Shown here piece by piece: positions 43,762 through 52,780 of a stretch of 64,000 nucleotides of DNA. Within the stretch, counting starts at the first letter, position 1. The number at the start of each line of letters is the position of its first letter. The notes beneath the pieces are model-generated. The model had not been told where the DNA came from and ran no database searches. It was given only the letters and a program-made list of their open reading frames with translations. Source of the stretch: Azorhizobium oxalatiphilum. GTDB lineage: Bacteria > Pseudomonadota > Alphaproteobacteria > Rhizobiales > Xanthobacteraceae. The position numbers and the translations under genes were made by a program. The DNA lies in NCBI RefSeq assembly GCF_014635325.1, contig NZ_BMCT01000005.1, positions 1-64,000 of the forward strand, written 5' to 3'.

Positions 43762-45033
43762 TCACTTCTTCAGGCAGGCCGCGTCCATCTTGTCGGCGGC
43801 ATCCGCGACGCTGATGAGACCGGCGGGGAAGGCGTTGTTCATGACCTGGGTGAAGGTCTCCGCGCACTTGGCCCGGTAGTGGAACAGGGGGGTGCCGAAG
43901 AAGTACTTCACGTCGGCGTTGCGCGCGGTGAGTTCCTTGAAATAGGCCTCATGCGGCGACTTGATCTTGGCCGGATCGGACTTCAGGCCGGTCTGCAGCG
44001 AGACCTGCTCCATCCATTTGGTGCCGTTCTCCACATTGGCCATGGATTTCAGCAGCGCGCCCGCGCAATCCTTGTTCTTGCTCTTGGAATAGAGGACGAA
44101 GCTGCCCGCCACCGCCAGCGTCTTGCAGTTCGGGCAGTCGCCCTTGTCCATGGCCGGGAACTGCATGATGCCGAGCGGAAAATCCTTCGGCATGCCGCCG
44201 CTCTCCGGCGCGGCGAAGGCGCGGCCGGTGAACCAGCTCGGGTCCGGGAAAGTGAGGGCGCCCGGCTTCTGGTAGAAGTAATAATGGGACTCGCCCAGCT
44301 TCAGGGTGGCGAAGCTCTTGGGGTATGCGCCGGCGTCCACCAGTTCCTTCACCCAGCCCATCACCTCGGCCACGCGCGGATCCTTGTAGGACAGTTCGCC
44401 GGCCAGCAGCTTGCCGTAGTCATCCGTGCCGAGCCGGCGCAGCAGCGCTTCATAGGTCAGCAGCGCGCCGGGGAAGGGGCGGTCGCCCACGCCCTGAGAG
44501 ATGGGGGTGATGCCGGCGGCGACACCCTTCTTCACCAGATCGGTGAACTGCGCCTGCGTGAGCTGCGCGGAGGCGGGCACGTCGATGCCGACCTTCTTCA
44601 CCTGATCCTTGTTGTAATAGAGCTCGACCGTATAGGCCTCGACCGGGACGCCATAGACCTTGCCCTTGGAGGTCCAGGCGGGCTTCGCCCAATCCTCCAG
44701 GCCGGCGAGGTCGATATAGCTGTCCAGCGGCTCAAGAAAGCCGCCGGCGAGGAATTCCGGCTGGTCCGGCTCCATGTAGAAGATGTCCGGCGCCTGCCCG
44801 GTGCGCACGGCGGACTTGGCCTGCGTGTAGATGTCCGCCTTGGGAATGAAGTTCAGCTTCACCGAGCACTGCTTGTTGGCGGCCTCGAACTCCTGCACGC
44901 GGGCCGTGACCCAATCCTTCTTGGCCGGCTCGTCGGGCCAGTTGGACCACATGGTGATCTGCGTCTGTGCATGCGCAGAGCCCGCCATGGCAGCCAGGAA
45001 AACGGCTGCCTTCAGACATGCCTTCACACTCAT
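43762..45033 (-). CDS. carbohydrate ABC transporter substrate-binding protein
   Basis: This 423-residue periplasmic protein has a signal peptide (MSVKACLKAAVFLAAMAGSA, cleavage after AHA) and a family 1-type sugar-binding fold: ITMWSNWPDEPAKKDWVTAR, QAPDIFYMEPDQPEFLAGG and VYGVPVEAYTVELYYNKDQV. GGAGGGG lies about 7 bases before the ATG at 45033. It is the first gene of a six-gene operon (binding protein, two permeases, ATPase, dehydrogenase, GntR). Trp and acidic residues in the cleft suggest a sugar or sugar acid ligand. Confidence 0.93.
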   Translation of the reverse strand: MSVKACLKAAVFLAAMAGSAHAQTQITMWSNWPDEPAKKDWVTARVQEFEAANKQCSVKLNFIPKADIYTQAKSAVRTGQAPDIFYMEPDQPEFLAGGFLEPLDSYIDLAGLEDWAKPAWTSKGKVYGVPVEAYTVELYYNKDQVKKVGIDVPASAQLTQAQFTDLVKKGVAAGITPISQGVGDRPFPGALLTYEALLRRLGTDDYGKLLAGELSYKDPRVAEVMGWVKELVDAGAYPKSFATLKLGESHYYFYQKPGALTFPDPSWFTGRAFAAPESGGMPKDFPLGIMQFPAMDKGDCPNCKTLAVAGSFVLYSKSKNKDCAGALLKSMANVENGTKWMEQVSLQTGLKSDPAKIKSPHEAYFKELTARNADVKYFFGTPLFHYRAKCAETFTQVMNNAFPAGLISVADAADKMDAACLKK

Positions 45034-45101
45034 CTGCGTCCCCTCCGGATGGGTCGTCATGGTTCTTATGTTGTTGGCGGCAGCTAGGCCCATATCCCGA
45101 A

Positions 45102-45112
45102 TATTGTCAATA
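45102..45112. promoter_or_regulatory. candidate GntR operator 1
   Basis: TATTG and CAATA flank a central T (TATTGTCAATA). It lies about 70 bases upstream of the binding-protein start (minus strand) and repeats the core of the larger palindrome at 45164-45182. The pattern fits FadR-type GntR regulators. Confidence 0.6.
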
Positions 45113-45163
45113 ACAACATCGGATTTTGCCTTGAATCAGCACGTTGCAGTGCGATATCGCTAT

Positions 45164-45182
45164 GCATTATTGACAATAATGC
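45164..45182. promoter_or_regulatory. candidate GntR operator 2
   Basis: GCATTATTG and CAATAATGC are perfect 9-base arms around a single A. The core TATTGACAATA is the reverse complement of operator 1. It lies 50 bases upstream of the dehydratase start at 45233. The two sites are centred about 66 bases apart in the divergent promoter. Confidence 0.65.
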
Positions 45183-45232
45183 AGATTGCTCGATAGCTCT
45201 GGCCTCGGATAGGTGATCGCTCGGAGGGCGAA

Positions 45233-46936
45233 ATGGGCAAAGGGTTGCGCAAGGGCCTGACAAGCTATGGGGATGCGGGCTTCTCGCTGTTCCTGCGAAA
45301 GGCCTTCATCAAGGCCATGGGCTATTCGGACGACGCGCTGGACCGGCCCATCGTCGGCATCACCAACACCTACAGCGACTACAACCCCTGCCACGGAAAT
45401 GCGCCGGCGCTCATCGAGGCGGCCAAGCGCGGGGTGATGCTGGCGGGCGCCATGCCCATGGTGTTTCCCACCATCTCCATCCACGAGAGTTTTGCCCACC
45501 CCACCTCCATGTTCCTGCGCAATCTCATGGCCATGGACACGGAGGAGATGATCCGCGCCCAGCCCATGGACGCGGTGATCATCATTGGCGGCTGTGACAA
45601 GACCCTGCCGGCGCAGATCATGGCGGCGGCCAGCGTCGATCTGCCGGCCATCGTCATTCCCGTTGGCCCCATGGTGGTGGGCCATCACAAGGGCGAGGTG
45701 CTCGGCGCCTGCACCGATTGCCGCCGTCTCTGGAGCGCCCATCGGGCGGGCGAGATCGATGCGGAGGAGATCGAGGTGGTCAACGGCCGCCTCGCACCCT
45801 CTGTGGGCACCTGCATGGTCATGGGCACCGCCTCCACCATGGCCTGCATCACCGAGACCATGGGCCTCTCCTTGCCCATGAGCGCGACCATTCCCGCCCC
45901 CCATGCCGAGCGTTTCCGCCTTGCCGAGGCCAGCGGCAGGCGGGCGGCGGAGATGGCGGTGAGCGGCGGCCCGAAGCCCAGTGAACTCATGACTCCGGCC
46001 GCCTTCCGCAATGCGCAGGTGGTGATGCAGGCCATCGGCGGCTCCACCAACGGCCTGATCCACCTCACCGCCATGGCCAACCGCGCCGGGGTCGAGATCG
46101 ATCTTGAGGCGTTCGATGCCATCGGGCGAGAGGTGCCGGTGTTGATCGATCTGAAGCCCTCCGGCGACCATTACATGGAGCACTTCCACCACGCCGGCGG
46201 CGTGCCGAAGCTGCTGCGCGAGCTGGGCGACCTTATCGACACCTCGGCGCTGACCGTGGGAGGCGGAACCTTGCGCGATGTGGTCGCGGGCGCCGAGGAG
46301 GTTCCGGGCCAGACGGTGATCCGCACGCCCGCCGATCCCATAAAGCCCATCGGCGCCATGGCCGTGCTGCGCGGCAACCTCGCGCCGCGTGGGGCGCTCA
46401 TCAAGCATTCAGCCGCCACCCCGCGCCTGCTGACCCATACGGGGCGCGCGGTGGTGTTCGACTCCACCGCCGACATGGCTGCCCGCATCGACGATCCGGA
46501 TCTGGACGTCACGGCGGACGATATCCTGGTGCTGCGCAACGCGGGTCCCAAGGGGGCACCCGGCATGCCGGAGGCCGGCTATCTGCCGATCCCCAAGAAG
46601 CTCGGCCGGCAGGGGGTGAAGGACCTTGTCCGCATTTCCGATGCGCGCATGAGCGGCACTGCGTTCGGCACCATCGTGCTGCACATCACGCCGGAATCGG
46701 CCGATGGCGGCCCGCTCGCGCTTGTGCGTAGCGGCGATATGATCCGGCTGGATGTGCCCGCGCGCAGCATCGAGCTGCTGGTCGATGAGGCGGAACTCGC
46801 CATCCGCGCTGCCGCTTTGCCGCCGGTCGAGCGCCCCGACTGGGCCGAACGCGGCTATGCGCGGTTGTTCTATGATAGCGTGACGCAAGCCGACGAAGGC
46901 TGCGACTTCGATTTCATGATGCGGCCGAAGGTCTGA
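45233..46936 (+). CDS. IlvD/Edd-family dehydratase (sugar acid type)
   Basis: This 567-residue enzyme removes water from a 2,3-dihydroxy acid, either an aldonate in sugar catabolism or dihydroxyisovalerate in IlvD. Iron-sulfur ligands are visible as Cys53 (SDYNPCHGN), Cys121 (GGCDKTLPAQ) and Cys194 (VGTCMVMGTASTMAC). GGAGGG lies upstream of the start. It is divergent from the sugar ABC operon and followed 13 bases later by a lactonase gene. This context favours a pentonate/aldonate dehydratase that produces a 2-keto-3-deoxy sugar acid. Confidence 0.9.
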   Translation: MGKGLRKGLTSYGDAGFSLFLRKAFIKAMGYSDDALDRPIVGITNTYSDYNPCHGNAPALIEAAKRGVMLAGAMPMVFPTISIHESFAHPTSMFLRNLMAMDTEEMIRAQPMDAVIIIGGCDKTLPAQIMAAASVDLPAIVIPVGPMVVGHHKGEVLGACTDCRRLWSAHRAGEIDAEEIEVVNGRLAPSVGTCMVMGTASTMACITETMGLSLPMSATIPAPHAERFRLAEASGRRAAEMAVSGGPKPSELMTPAAFRNAQVVMQAIGGSTNGLIHLTAMANRAGVEIDLEAFDAIGREVPVLIDLKPSGDHYMEHFHHAGGVPKLLRELGDLIDTSALTVGGGTLRDVVAGAEEVPGQTVIRTPADPIKPIGAMAVLRGNLAPRGALIKHSAATPRLLTHTGRAVVFDSTADMAARIDDPDLDVTADDILVLRNAGPKGAPGMPEAGYLPIPKKLGRQGVKDLVRISDARMSGTAFGTIVLHITPESADGGPLALVRSGDMIRLDVPARSIELLVDEAELAIRAAALPPVERPDWAERGYARLFYDSVTQADEGCDFDFMMRPKV

Positions 46937-46949
46937 CTGGAGCTTTCCC

Positions 46950-47891
46950 ATGTGGCAGCCTGCCGAGCGCTATCCAGACCCGGCTATCGAGAGTCTCGAT
47001 GCTTCCTTCGAGCGCTATCGCCTGTTCAATGCCGCTGTGGAGCGGCTGTACACCGGCTGCCGCTGGAGCGAGGGGCCGGTCTGGTTCGGAGATGCACGCC
47101 ATCTGCTGTGGAGCGACATCCCCAATAACCGCATGCTCAAATGGGATGAGGAGACGGGGCAGGTGGCTCCGTATCGCGCGCCGTCCGGCTATGCCAACGG
47201 CAACACGCGGGACCGTCAGGGTCGCCTCATCACGTGCGAGCATGGCGGACGGCGGGTGGTCCGCACCGAGGCGGACGGCAGCCTCACCGTGCTGGCAGAG
47301 AGCATCGACGGTCGCCGTTTGAACTCGCCCAACGATGTGGTGGTGAAATCGGACGGCTCCATCTGGTTCACCGATCCCCTCTTTGGCATCTCCGGCTATT
47401 ATGAAGGTGCGCGGGCAGAGCCTGAACTGCCGCAGAACGTCTATCGGATCGCACCGGACGGCGGCGTGCCGGAGGTGGTCGCCGAAGGCATCAGCGGGCC
47501 GAACGGTCTGTGCTTCTCTTCCGACGAGCGCATCCTCTACATCGTCGAATCGCGCGGCACGCCGTACCGGAAGATCCTGGCCTGCGATGTCGGCGCCGAC
47601 GGAGGCCTGAGCAATCGGCGGCTGTTCGTGGACGCCGGTCCTGATGGTACGCCCGATGGCATCCGCTGTGACGTGGACGGCAATCTGTGGTGCGGCTGGG
47701 GCATGGGCAGCGAGGCGCTGGACGGGGTGATGGTCTTCAATCCGGAGGGGCGCCCCATCGGCCGCATCCGCCTGCCGGAGCGCTGCGCCAACCTCTGCTT
47801 CGGAGGCAAGGCCCGCAATCGCTTGTTCATGGCGGCGAGCCGCTCTCTCTATGCGCTCTATGTGAACACGCAGGGGGCTGTGGGCGGTTGA
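46950..47891 (+). CDS. SMP-30/gluconolactonase-family protein
   Basis: This 313-residue six-bladed beta-propeller lactonase has the divalent-metal motifs of the family: WSEGPVWFGDARHLLWSDIP (Glu ligand), LNSPNDVVVKSDGSIWFTDP (Asn ligand) and DGTPDGIRCDVDGNLWCGWG (Asp ligand). It would open an aldonolactone to the sugar acid that the IlvD/Edd enzyme dehydrates. The start has GGAGC upstream. It lies 13 bases after the dehydratase stop in the same operon. Confidence 0.9.
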   Translation: MWQPAERYPDPAIESLDASFERYRLFNAAVERLYTGCRWSEGPVWFGDARHLLWSDIPNNRMLKWDEETGQVAPYRAPSGYANGNTRDRQGRLITCEHGGRRVVRTEADGSLTVLAESIDGRRLNSPNDVVVKSDGSIWFTDPLFGISGYYEGARAEPELPQNVYRIAPDGGVPEVVAEGISGPNGLCFSSDERILYIVESRGTPYRKILACDVGADGGLSNRRLFVDAGPDGTPDGIRCDVDGNLWCGWGMGSEALDGVMVFNPEGRPIGRIRLPERCANLCFGGKARNRLFMAASRSLYALYVNTQGAVGG

Positions 47892-47932
47892 TTGCCCCTC
47901 TGTTCCGCTCCCGAATGGGCGCGGATCAGGGT

Positions 47933-48847
47933 TCACATCGACCAGATGTCGCTGCGGGAAGTCTTGCGGACGTAGTCCACCAGATGGTCGGTGAACACGC
48001 GGATCTTCGCGGGCAGCCGTTCGCGGTTCTGGTAGGCGATGTTCATCGTCAGCATGGGCAATTGCCAGTCCAGCATGATGGGGACGAGACGCCCGGCATC
48101 GATATCGCTCTGTACGATGTAGAGGGGCTGGATGAGGATGCCGAGGCCGGCGAGGGCGGCCTCACGGATCACCTGTCCGTCATTGCAATCCAGCGCAGCC
48201 GTGATGCGCACCGTGCGCTCCGCTTCGCCCTTGGTCAGGCGCAGCGAGAAGGGATCCTGTGCGAGATTGTAGACCAGCATGTCGTGGTGGCTGAGATCAG
48301 CCGGCTCGCGCGGGTGTCCGCGTTCCTCCAGATAGGCGGGAGAGGCGGCGAGGACCCGTCGCATGCGCCCGAGACGCCGCACGATGATGTTGGTGTCCGG
48401 CTCATGTAGGCGCGTGCGAATGGCGACGTCGATGCCCGCCTCGATGAAGTCCAGATACCTGTTCGCGACCGCGATGTGGACGTTGAGCTTGGGATAGAGC
48501 TTCCGAAAATCCGGCAGCATGGGAGCCAGATAGATCGTGGCGAAGGAGAGGGAGCTTGTCACGCGCAACAGGCCCTGCGGAGCAAGCGTATGCTCATTTA
48601 TCGCCTCTTCGGCTTCGGATAGCTCGGCCAGAAGAGCCCCGCTGCGCTGGTAGAATTCCTGCCCGGCCTCGGTCAGCCACAGGCGCCGCGTATTGCGTTC
48701 CACGAGACGCGCCGACAGGCGTTCTTCCAGCGCGGAGAGATGACGGCTCGCGGCCGCATTCGACATGCCGAGGGCCTCGGCGGCGCGCGACAGGCTGCGC
48801 AGCTCCGCGGTCTTCAGGAACACCTCAATCTGGCTCAGCCGATCCAT
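47933..48847 (-). CDS. LysR-family regulator divergent from hydroxyquinol operon
   Basis: This 304-residue regulator has the helix-turn-helix EVFLKTAELRSLSRAAEALG and GMSNAAASRHLSALEERLSA, then a substrate-binding domain from about residue 92 of the CrgA-like type (LRVTSSLSFATIYLAPMLPD). The ATG at 48847 fits the family start; the frame continues upstream without similarity. It is divergent from the Dabb gene at 48956, 108 bases apart, so it likely controls the eleven-gene catabolic operon to the right. No clear LysR box was found between them. Confidence 0.92.
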   Translation of the reverse strand: MDRLSQIEVFLKTAELRSLSRAAEALGMSNAAASRHLSALEERLSARLVERNTRRLWLTEAGQEFYQRSGALLAELSEAEEAINEHTLAPQGLLRVTSSLSFATIYLAPMLPDFRKLYPKLNVHIAVANRYLDFIEAGIDVAIRTRLHEPDTNIIVRRLGRMRRVLAASPAYLEERGHPREPADLSHHDMLVYNLAQDPFSLRLTKGEAERTVRITAALDCNDGQVIREAALAGLGILIQPLYIVQSDIDAGRLVPIMLDWQLPMLTMNIAYQNRERLPAKIRVFTDHLVDYVRKTSRSDIWSM

Positions 48848-48955
48848 TTTTCCGATCCGCGCAAAAGACCGTTCCGAAAAATCCGGTTTATTTCCGCAGT
48901 TGGCAAGCCAAAACTCTCTCCCAACGAAAAGACCAAACAGGTCGAGGGAACGCCA

Positions 48956-49330
48956 ATGACCGGACCCATCCGCCACATCGTGATGTGGCGGGTCAGCGGA
49001 AACACGCGGGAAGAGCGTGACGCTGCCCGTCTCAAGGTGAAGACAGCATTCGAAGGGCTGAGAGGCCGGATCGACGGCATGACGCATGTGGAGGTCGGCC
49101 TCGACATGAGCGACGTCGACTATGCCTGCGACGTCGTGCTGGTCTCGGAGTTCGAGACGCCTGCCGATCTCGAAGCCTACGCCACTCATCCAGAACATTT
49201 GCGGGTTCGCCAGGAACTGGCCGACCTGCGGATCGCGCGGTTCCAGGTCGATTATCTGGTGGGCGCACCTGCGGACGCGGCCGTCAGCGCCGTCACCCGT
49301 CACCAAGATCAGCTTATCGCCAGCGCCTGA
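48956..49330 (+). CDS. Dabb (stress-responsive alpha/beta barrel) domain protein
   Basis: This 124-residue protein has the Dabb fold pattern: RHIVMWRVSGN at the N-terminus, a long helix (ERDAARLKVKTAFEGLRGRI), VEVGLDMS and the helix-strand end (DLEAYATHPEHLRVRQELAD). The His residues at the start and in HPEH are typical. Dabb proteins act as small cyclases/isomerases or have unknown roles and often sit in aromatic catabolic operons. GAGGGAACG precedes the ATG. It is the first gene of the operon. Confidence 0.88.
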   Translation: MTGPIRHIVMWRVSGNTREERDAARLKVKTAFEGLRGRIDGMTHVEVGLDMSDVDYACDVVLVSEFETPADLEAYATHPEHLRVRQELADLRIARFQVDYLVGAPADAAVSAVTRHQDQLIASA

Positions 49331-49380
49331 TACGAGCGGCGCAGGCGATTGTGGCGAGCACCCGGTTGAGGGACAGCGTC

Positions 49381-50469
49381 ATGATCAAGACTTTCACATA
49401 TGAGGCCCTGCCGATCCGCGTCCGCTTCGGGAGCGGTGCCATCGCGGAGATCGGTGCCGAGCTGGAGCGGCTGGGTGCCCGGCGGGCGCTGGTCCTCACC
49501 ACGCCGCAGCAGGCGGGGGAGGGGCAGCGGATCGCGGCCATGATCGGCGGCGCCTCGGCCGGCGTGTTTTCCGGCGCCACCATGCACACGCCCGTGGAGG
49601 TGACGGAGACGGCCCTTCAGGCGCTGTCGGCGGCAGCGGCGGATTGCGTTGTCTCGCTCGGCGGCGGTTCCACCACGGGCCTCGGCAAGGCGCTGGCGCT
49701 GCGCACCGGCGTGCAGCAACTGGTGATCCCGACCACCTATGCCGGGTCGGAAATGACCCCCATCCTCGGCGAGACGCAGGACGGGCGGAAGACCACCATC
49801 CGCTCGCTCGATGTGCTGCCCGAGGCCGTGATCTACGATGTGGATCTCACGCTCAGCCTGCCGCCGGGACTTTCGGCCACCTCGGGCATGAACGCCATCG
49901 CCCATGCGGTGGAAGCGCTCTACGCCCGTGACCGAAACCCGGTGATCTCGCTGATGGCGGAGGACAGCATCCGCACCCTGTCGTCGGCCCTGCCCATTCT
50001 TGTCCACGAGCCGAGGAACATGGAAGCGCGCAGCATGGCCCTGTATGGGGCCTGGCTCGCGGGATGCTGCCTCGGCACCGTAGGCATGGCGCTGCACCAC
50101 AAGCTCTGCCACACGCTCGGCGGCACCTTCAATCTGCCCCATGCGGAGACGCATACGATCGTCCTGCCGCATGCGGTTGCCTACAACGCCTCCGCCGCCC
50201 CAGAGGCCATGGCGAGCATCACGCGGGCGCTGGGCGCTCCGGATGCGGCACAGGGGCTGTTCGACCTGGTCAGGGCGCTCGGCACGCCACGCGCGCTCGC
50301 TGATCTGGGGATGCCGGCTGATGGCATCGAGATGGCTGCCGATCTCGCGGTCGAGAATCCGTACTGGAATCCCCGTCCGGTCACGCGGGATGCCATCCGC
50401 GACCTGATCGGCCGCGCCCATGCGGGTGAGCGGCCGGTGGCGGCATCCCGGGCAGAGGAGGCGGCCTGA
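49381..50469 (+). CDS. maleylacetate reductase (iron-containing ADH family)
   Basis: This 362-residue enzyme would reduce maleylacetate to 3-oxoadipate with NAD(P)H, the step after hydroxyquinol ring opening. The NAD-binding motif GGGSTTGLGKALAL, the segment IPTTYAGSEMTPILGETQDG and SGMNAIAHAVEALYA are characteristic of this branch. Metal ligands of other iron ADHs are partly replaced, as is usual in maleylacetate reductases. GAGGGA lies upstream of the ATG at 49381. A hydroxyquinol dioxygenase gene in the same operon supports the assignment. Confidence 0.92.
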   Translation: MIKTFTYEALPIRVRFGSGAIAEIGAELERLGARRALVLTTPQQAGEGQRIAAMIGGASAGVFSGATMHTPVEVTETALQALSAAAADCVVSLGGGSTTGLGKALALRTGVQQLVIPTTYAGSEMTPILGETQDGRKTTIRSLDVLPEAVIYDVDLTLSLPPGLSATSGMNAIAHAVEALYARDRNPVISLMAEDSIRTLSSALPILVHEPRNMEARSMALYGAWLAGCCLGTVGMALHHKLCHTLGGTFNLPHAETHTIVLPHAVAYNASAAPEAMASITRALGAPDAAQGLFDLVRALGTPRALADLGMPADGIEMAADLAVENPYWNPRPVTRDAIRDLIGRAHAGERPVAASRAEEAA

Positions 50470-50472
50470 GCC

Positions 50473-51852
50473 ATGGATGAGCACCGGACGGCCCCCCGCA
50501 TCCTCATCGCCGGCGCCACCATTCTCTCCATGGATGGCGCGGTCGGTGATCTACCGAGGGGTGACATCCTCATCGAGGACGAGCGCATCGTCGCCATCGG
50601 TCCGTCCATCGCCGCCGATGATGCGGAACGGGTGGACGCGACGGGACGCATCGCCGTGCCCGGCTTCATCAACGCACACATGCACACCTGGCAGACGGGT
50701 CTTCGCAGTCTCGCCGCGGACTGGACGCTGCTGGAGTATTTTCGCTGGGTTCACGCGGGTCTCGCCACCTGCTTCCGCCCCGAGGATGTGGGCATCGCCA
50801 CGCTGGTCGGCGCGCTCGGCCAGATCGACGCCGGCACCACGACCCTTGTGGACTGGTGCCACAACAATCCGACGCCGGAACATACCGATGCGGCGGTGGA
50901 GGCCCTGACCCAGAGTGGCATCCGGGCGGCCTTCTTCCACGGCTCGCCCAAGCCCGATCCCAGGCCGGGAGAGCCGCACTTCTCGGAGGTGCCGCATCCC
51001 CGCTCAGAGGTGGAACGGCTGCGGCGCGGGCCTTTCGCCAGTGACGAGGGCCTGATGACGCTCGGCCTCGCCATCCTCGGCCCGCACTATGCCACGCTGG
51101 ATGTGGCGCGTGCGGACTTCCGGCTGGCGCGGGAGTTCGGCCTCGTCGCCTCCATGCATCAGGGCGGCGGAGCCGCGAAGTCGCCGGGCGGCTGGGAGAC
51201 GCTGATCGCGGAGGGGCTGGTCGGGCCGGGAATCAATGTCGTGCATGGCAACGACCTGTCCGACGCGCTTTTCTCCCAGCTGGTGGATCTCGGCGTCTCC
51301 TTCTCGGTGACACCCGAAAACGAGATGACGCAGGGCCACGGTTTTCCCGTCACGGGCCGCCTGTTGAAGCGTGGCGTGGCACCCTCGCTGGGCGTGGACC
51401 TGGAGTCCGTTCTTGCCGGCGACATGATGGGAGTCGGACGCATCGCGTTAGGCATGCAGCGCGTGCTCGACAATACGGACAGTCGCCGGGAAGCCGGCGT
51501 CATTCCGTCCACATCCACGGTGCGCGTCCGTCAGGCATTGGAATGGATCACCATCGAGGGCGCCCGGATGCTGGGCCTCGACCGACGCGTCGGCTCCCTC
51601 GCACCCGGCAAGCAGGCCGACATCACCCTCATCGACGCGCGCGCCCTGCATCTCCAGCCCGTGCACGATCCCGTCGCGACCGTGGTGATGCAGGCGGGCA
51701 GGGGAGATGTGGAGGCGGTCATGATCGCCGGCCGGTTCCGGAAGCGGAATGGCAGGCTGCTTGCCGAAGGGCTTGACGACAAGATCACCCGGCTTGCGCG
51801 TTCGGGTGCGCGCATCGTGGATGAATTAGGGCTCAAAAGAACAGCAGCATGA
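50473..51852 (+). CDS. amidohydrolase-superfamily protein (TrzN/AtzB/deaminase group)
   Basis: This 459-residue metal-dependent hydrolase has the pattern of the cytosine deaminase/triazine hydrolase group: the N-terminal HMH (His69, His71), His229 in SMHQGG, His258 in VHGNDLSD and Asp309 in GVDLES. The Glu three residues after the third His, which deaminases use as acid/base (HxxE), is replaced by Gly (HQGG), so the chemistry may differ. The C-terminal barrel strand GSLAPGKQADITLIDARAL is normal. It begins 3 bases after the maleylacetate reductase stop. The substrate is probably an N-containing aromatic or heterocycle (inference). Confidence 0.88.
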   Translation: MDEHRTAPRILIAGATILSMDGAVGDLPRGDILIEDERIVAIGPSIAADDAERVDATGRIAVPGFINAHMHTWQTGLRSLAADWTLLEYFRWVHAGLATCFRPEDVGIATLVGALGQIDAGTTTLVDWCHNNPTPEHTDAAVEALTQSGIRAAFFHGSPKPDPRPGEPHFSEVPHPRSEVERLRRGPFASDEGLMTLGLAILGPHYATLDVARADFRLAREFGLVASMHQGGGAAKSPGGWETLIAEGLVGPGINVVHGNDLSDALFSQLVDLGVSFSVTPENEMTQGHGFPVTGRLLKRGVAPSLGVDLESVLAGDMMGVGRIALGMQRVLDNTDSRREAGVIPSTSTVRVRQALEWITIEGARMLGLDRRVGSLAPGKQADITLIDARALHLQPVHDPVATVVMQAGRGDVEAVMIAGRFRKRNGRLLAEGLDDKITRLARSGARIVDELGLKRTAA

Positions 51853-51862
51853 GGAGGCAAGG

Positions 51863-52780
51863 ATGGCTGAAACTCAAGCGCTCGGCTGGATCGGGCTGGG
51901 CAAGATGGGACTGCCCATTTCGGCAAGGCTGGCGGCAGCCGGTCACGATGTCTTCGGCACGGATCGGGAACAGCAGCGCATCTCCGAGGCCTCCGATGCC
52001 GGCGTGAAGCCCGCCGCGACGCTGGAAGAGGCGGCGCGGCACGGGATCGTCTTCACCTCGCTTCCCGACGACAATGCGCTGCGGGCCGTGGCGCTGGATG
52101 GGCCGCTTCTTCATGTCATGCGCAAGGGCTCAATTCTGGTGGAGACGTCCACCGTGAGCCCCGGTGTGTCGGCCGAGGTCGCGCAGGCCGCCGACAGCGC
52201 CGGCATTGCCTATCTGCGGGCGCCTGTCTCCGGCAATGCGGCCATCGCGCATACCGGGAACCTCACCTGCTTCGTGTCCGGTCATCGCGCGGCGTTCGAC
52301 ACCTTTCTTCCCGTCGCCCAGGGTTTCACCCGTGCGCAGAAATACCTCGGCACGGCGGAGGAGGCGCGCTACGCGAAGCTGGCGGTGAACCTCATGATCG
52401 CCGTGTCCGCCGCCATGATGGGCGAAAGCGTCGTCCTGGCACGCAAGGGTAATCTGGCCTGGCAGGACATTCTGGACGTGCTCACGAACAGCGCGGTCGG
52501 CTCGCCCATGGTCCACTACAAGGCCAAGAGCCTTGAGACGCGGGATTTCAGTTCGACCTTCTCCTGCCGGCAGATGGCCAAGGATCTCGATCTCATCGTC
52601 GGCGCGGGCCACGCCACGGAGATGGCCATGCCCATTGCCTCGCTGACGCGCGAGATCTACGGCGCGCTCGTCGGTCGGGGCGAGGGTGAGGCCGATTTCA
52701 TATCGACGGTGAAGCTCGCCGAATGGTCCGCCGGACTGGGCGAGCCGGACCTCGAACAGACCGGGGGGAGGCTGGCATGA
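51863..52780 (+). CDS. 3-hydroxyisobutyrate dehydrogenase-family oxidoreductase
   Basis: This 305-residue beta-hydroxyacid dehydrogenase has the NAD(P)-binding motif WIGLGKMGLPISARLAAAGH, the substrate-binding segment RAPVSGNAAIAHTGNL and the catalytic Lys in YAKLAVNLMIA. Members include tartronate semialdehyde reductases and 4-hydroxybutyrate-type enzymes. It follows the amidohydrolase by 10 bases and overlaps the dioxygenase by 4 bases. The step it carries out in the pathway is not clear. Confidence 0.9.
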   Translation: MAETQALGWIGLGKMGLPISARLAAAGHDVFGTDREQQRISEASDAGVKPAATLEEAARHGIVFTSLPDDNALRAVALDGPLLHVMRKGSILVETSTVSPGVSAEVAQAADSAGIAYLRAPVSGNAAIAHTGNLTCFVSGHRAAFDTFLPVAQGFTRAQKYLGTAEEARYAKLAVNLMIAVSAAMMGESVVLARKGNLAWQDILDVLTNSAVGSPMVHYKAKSLETRDFSSTFSCRQMAKDLDLIVGAGHATEMAMPIASLTREIYGALVGRGEGEADFISTVKLAEWSAGLGEPDLEQTGGRLA

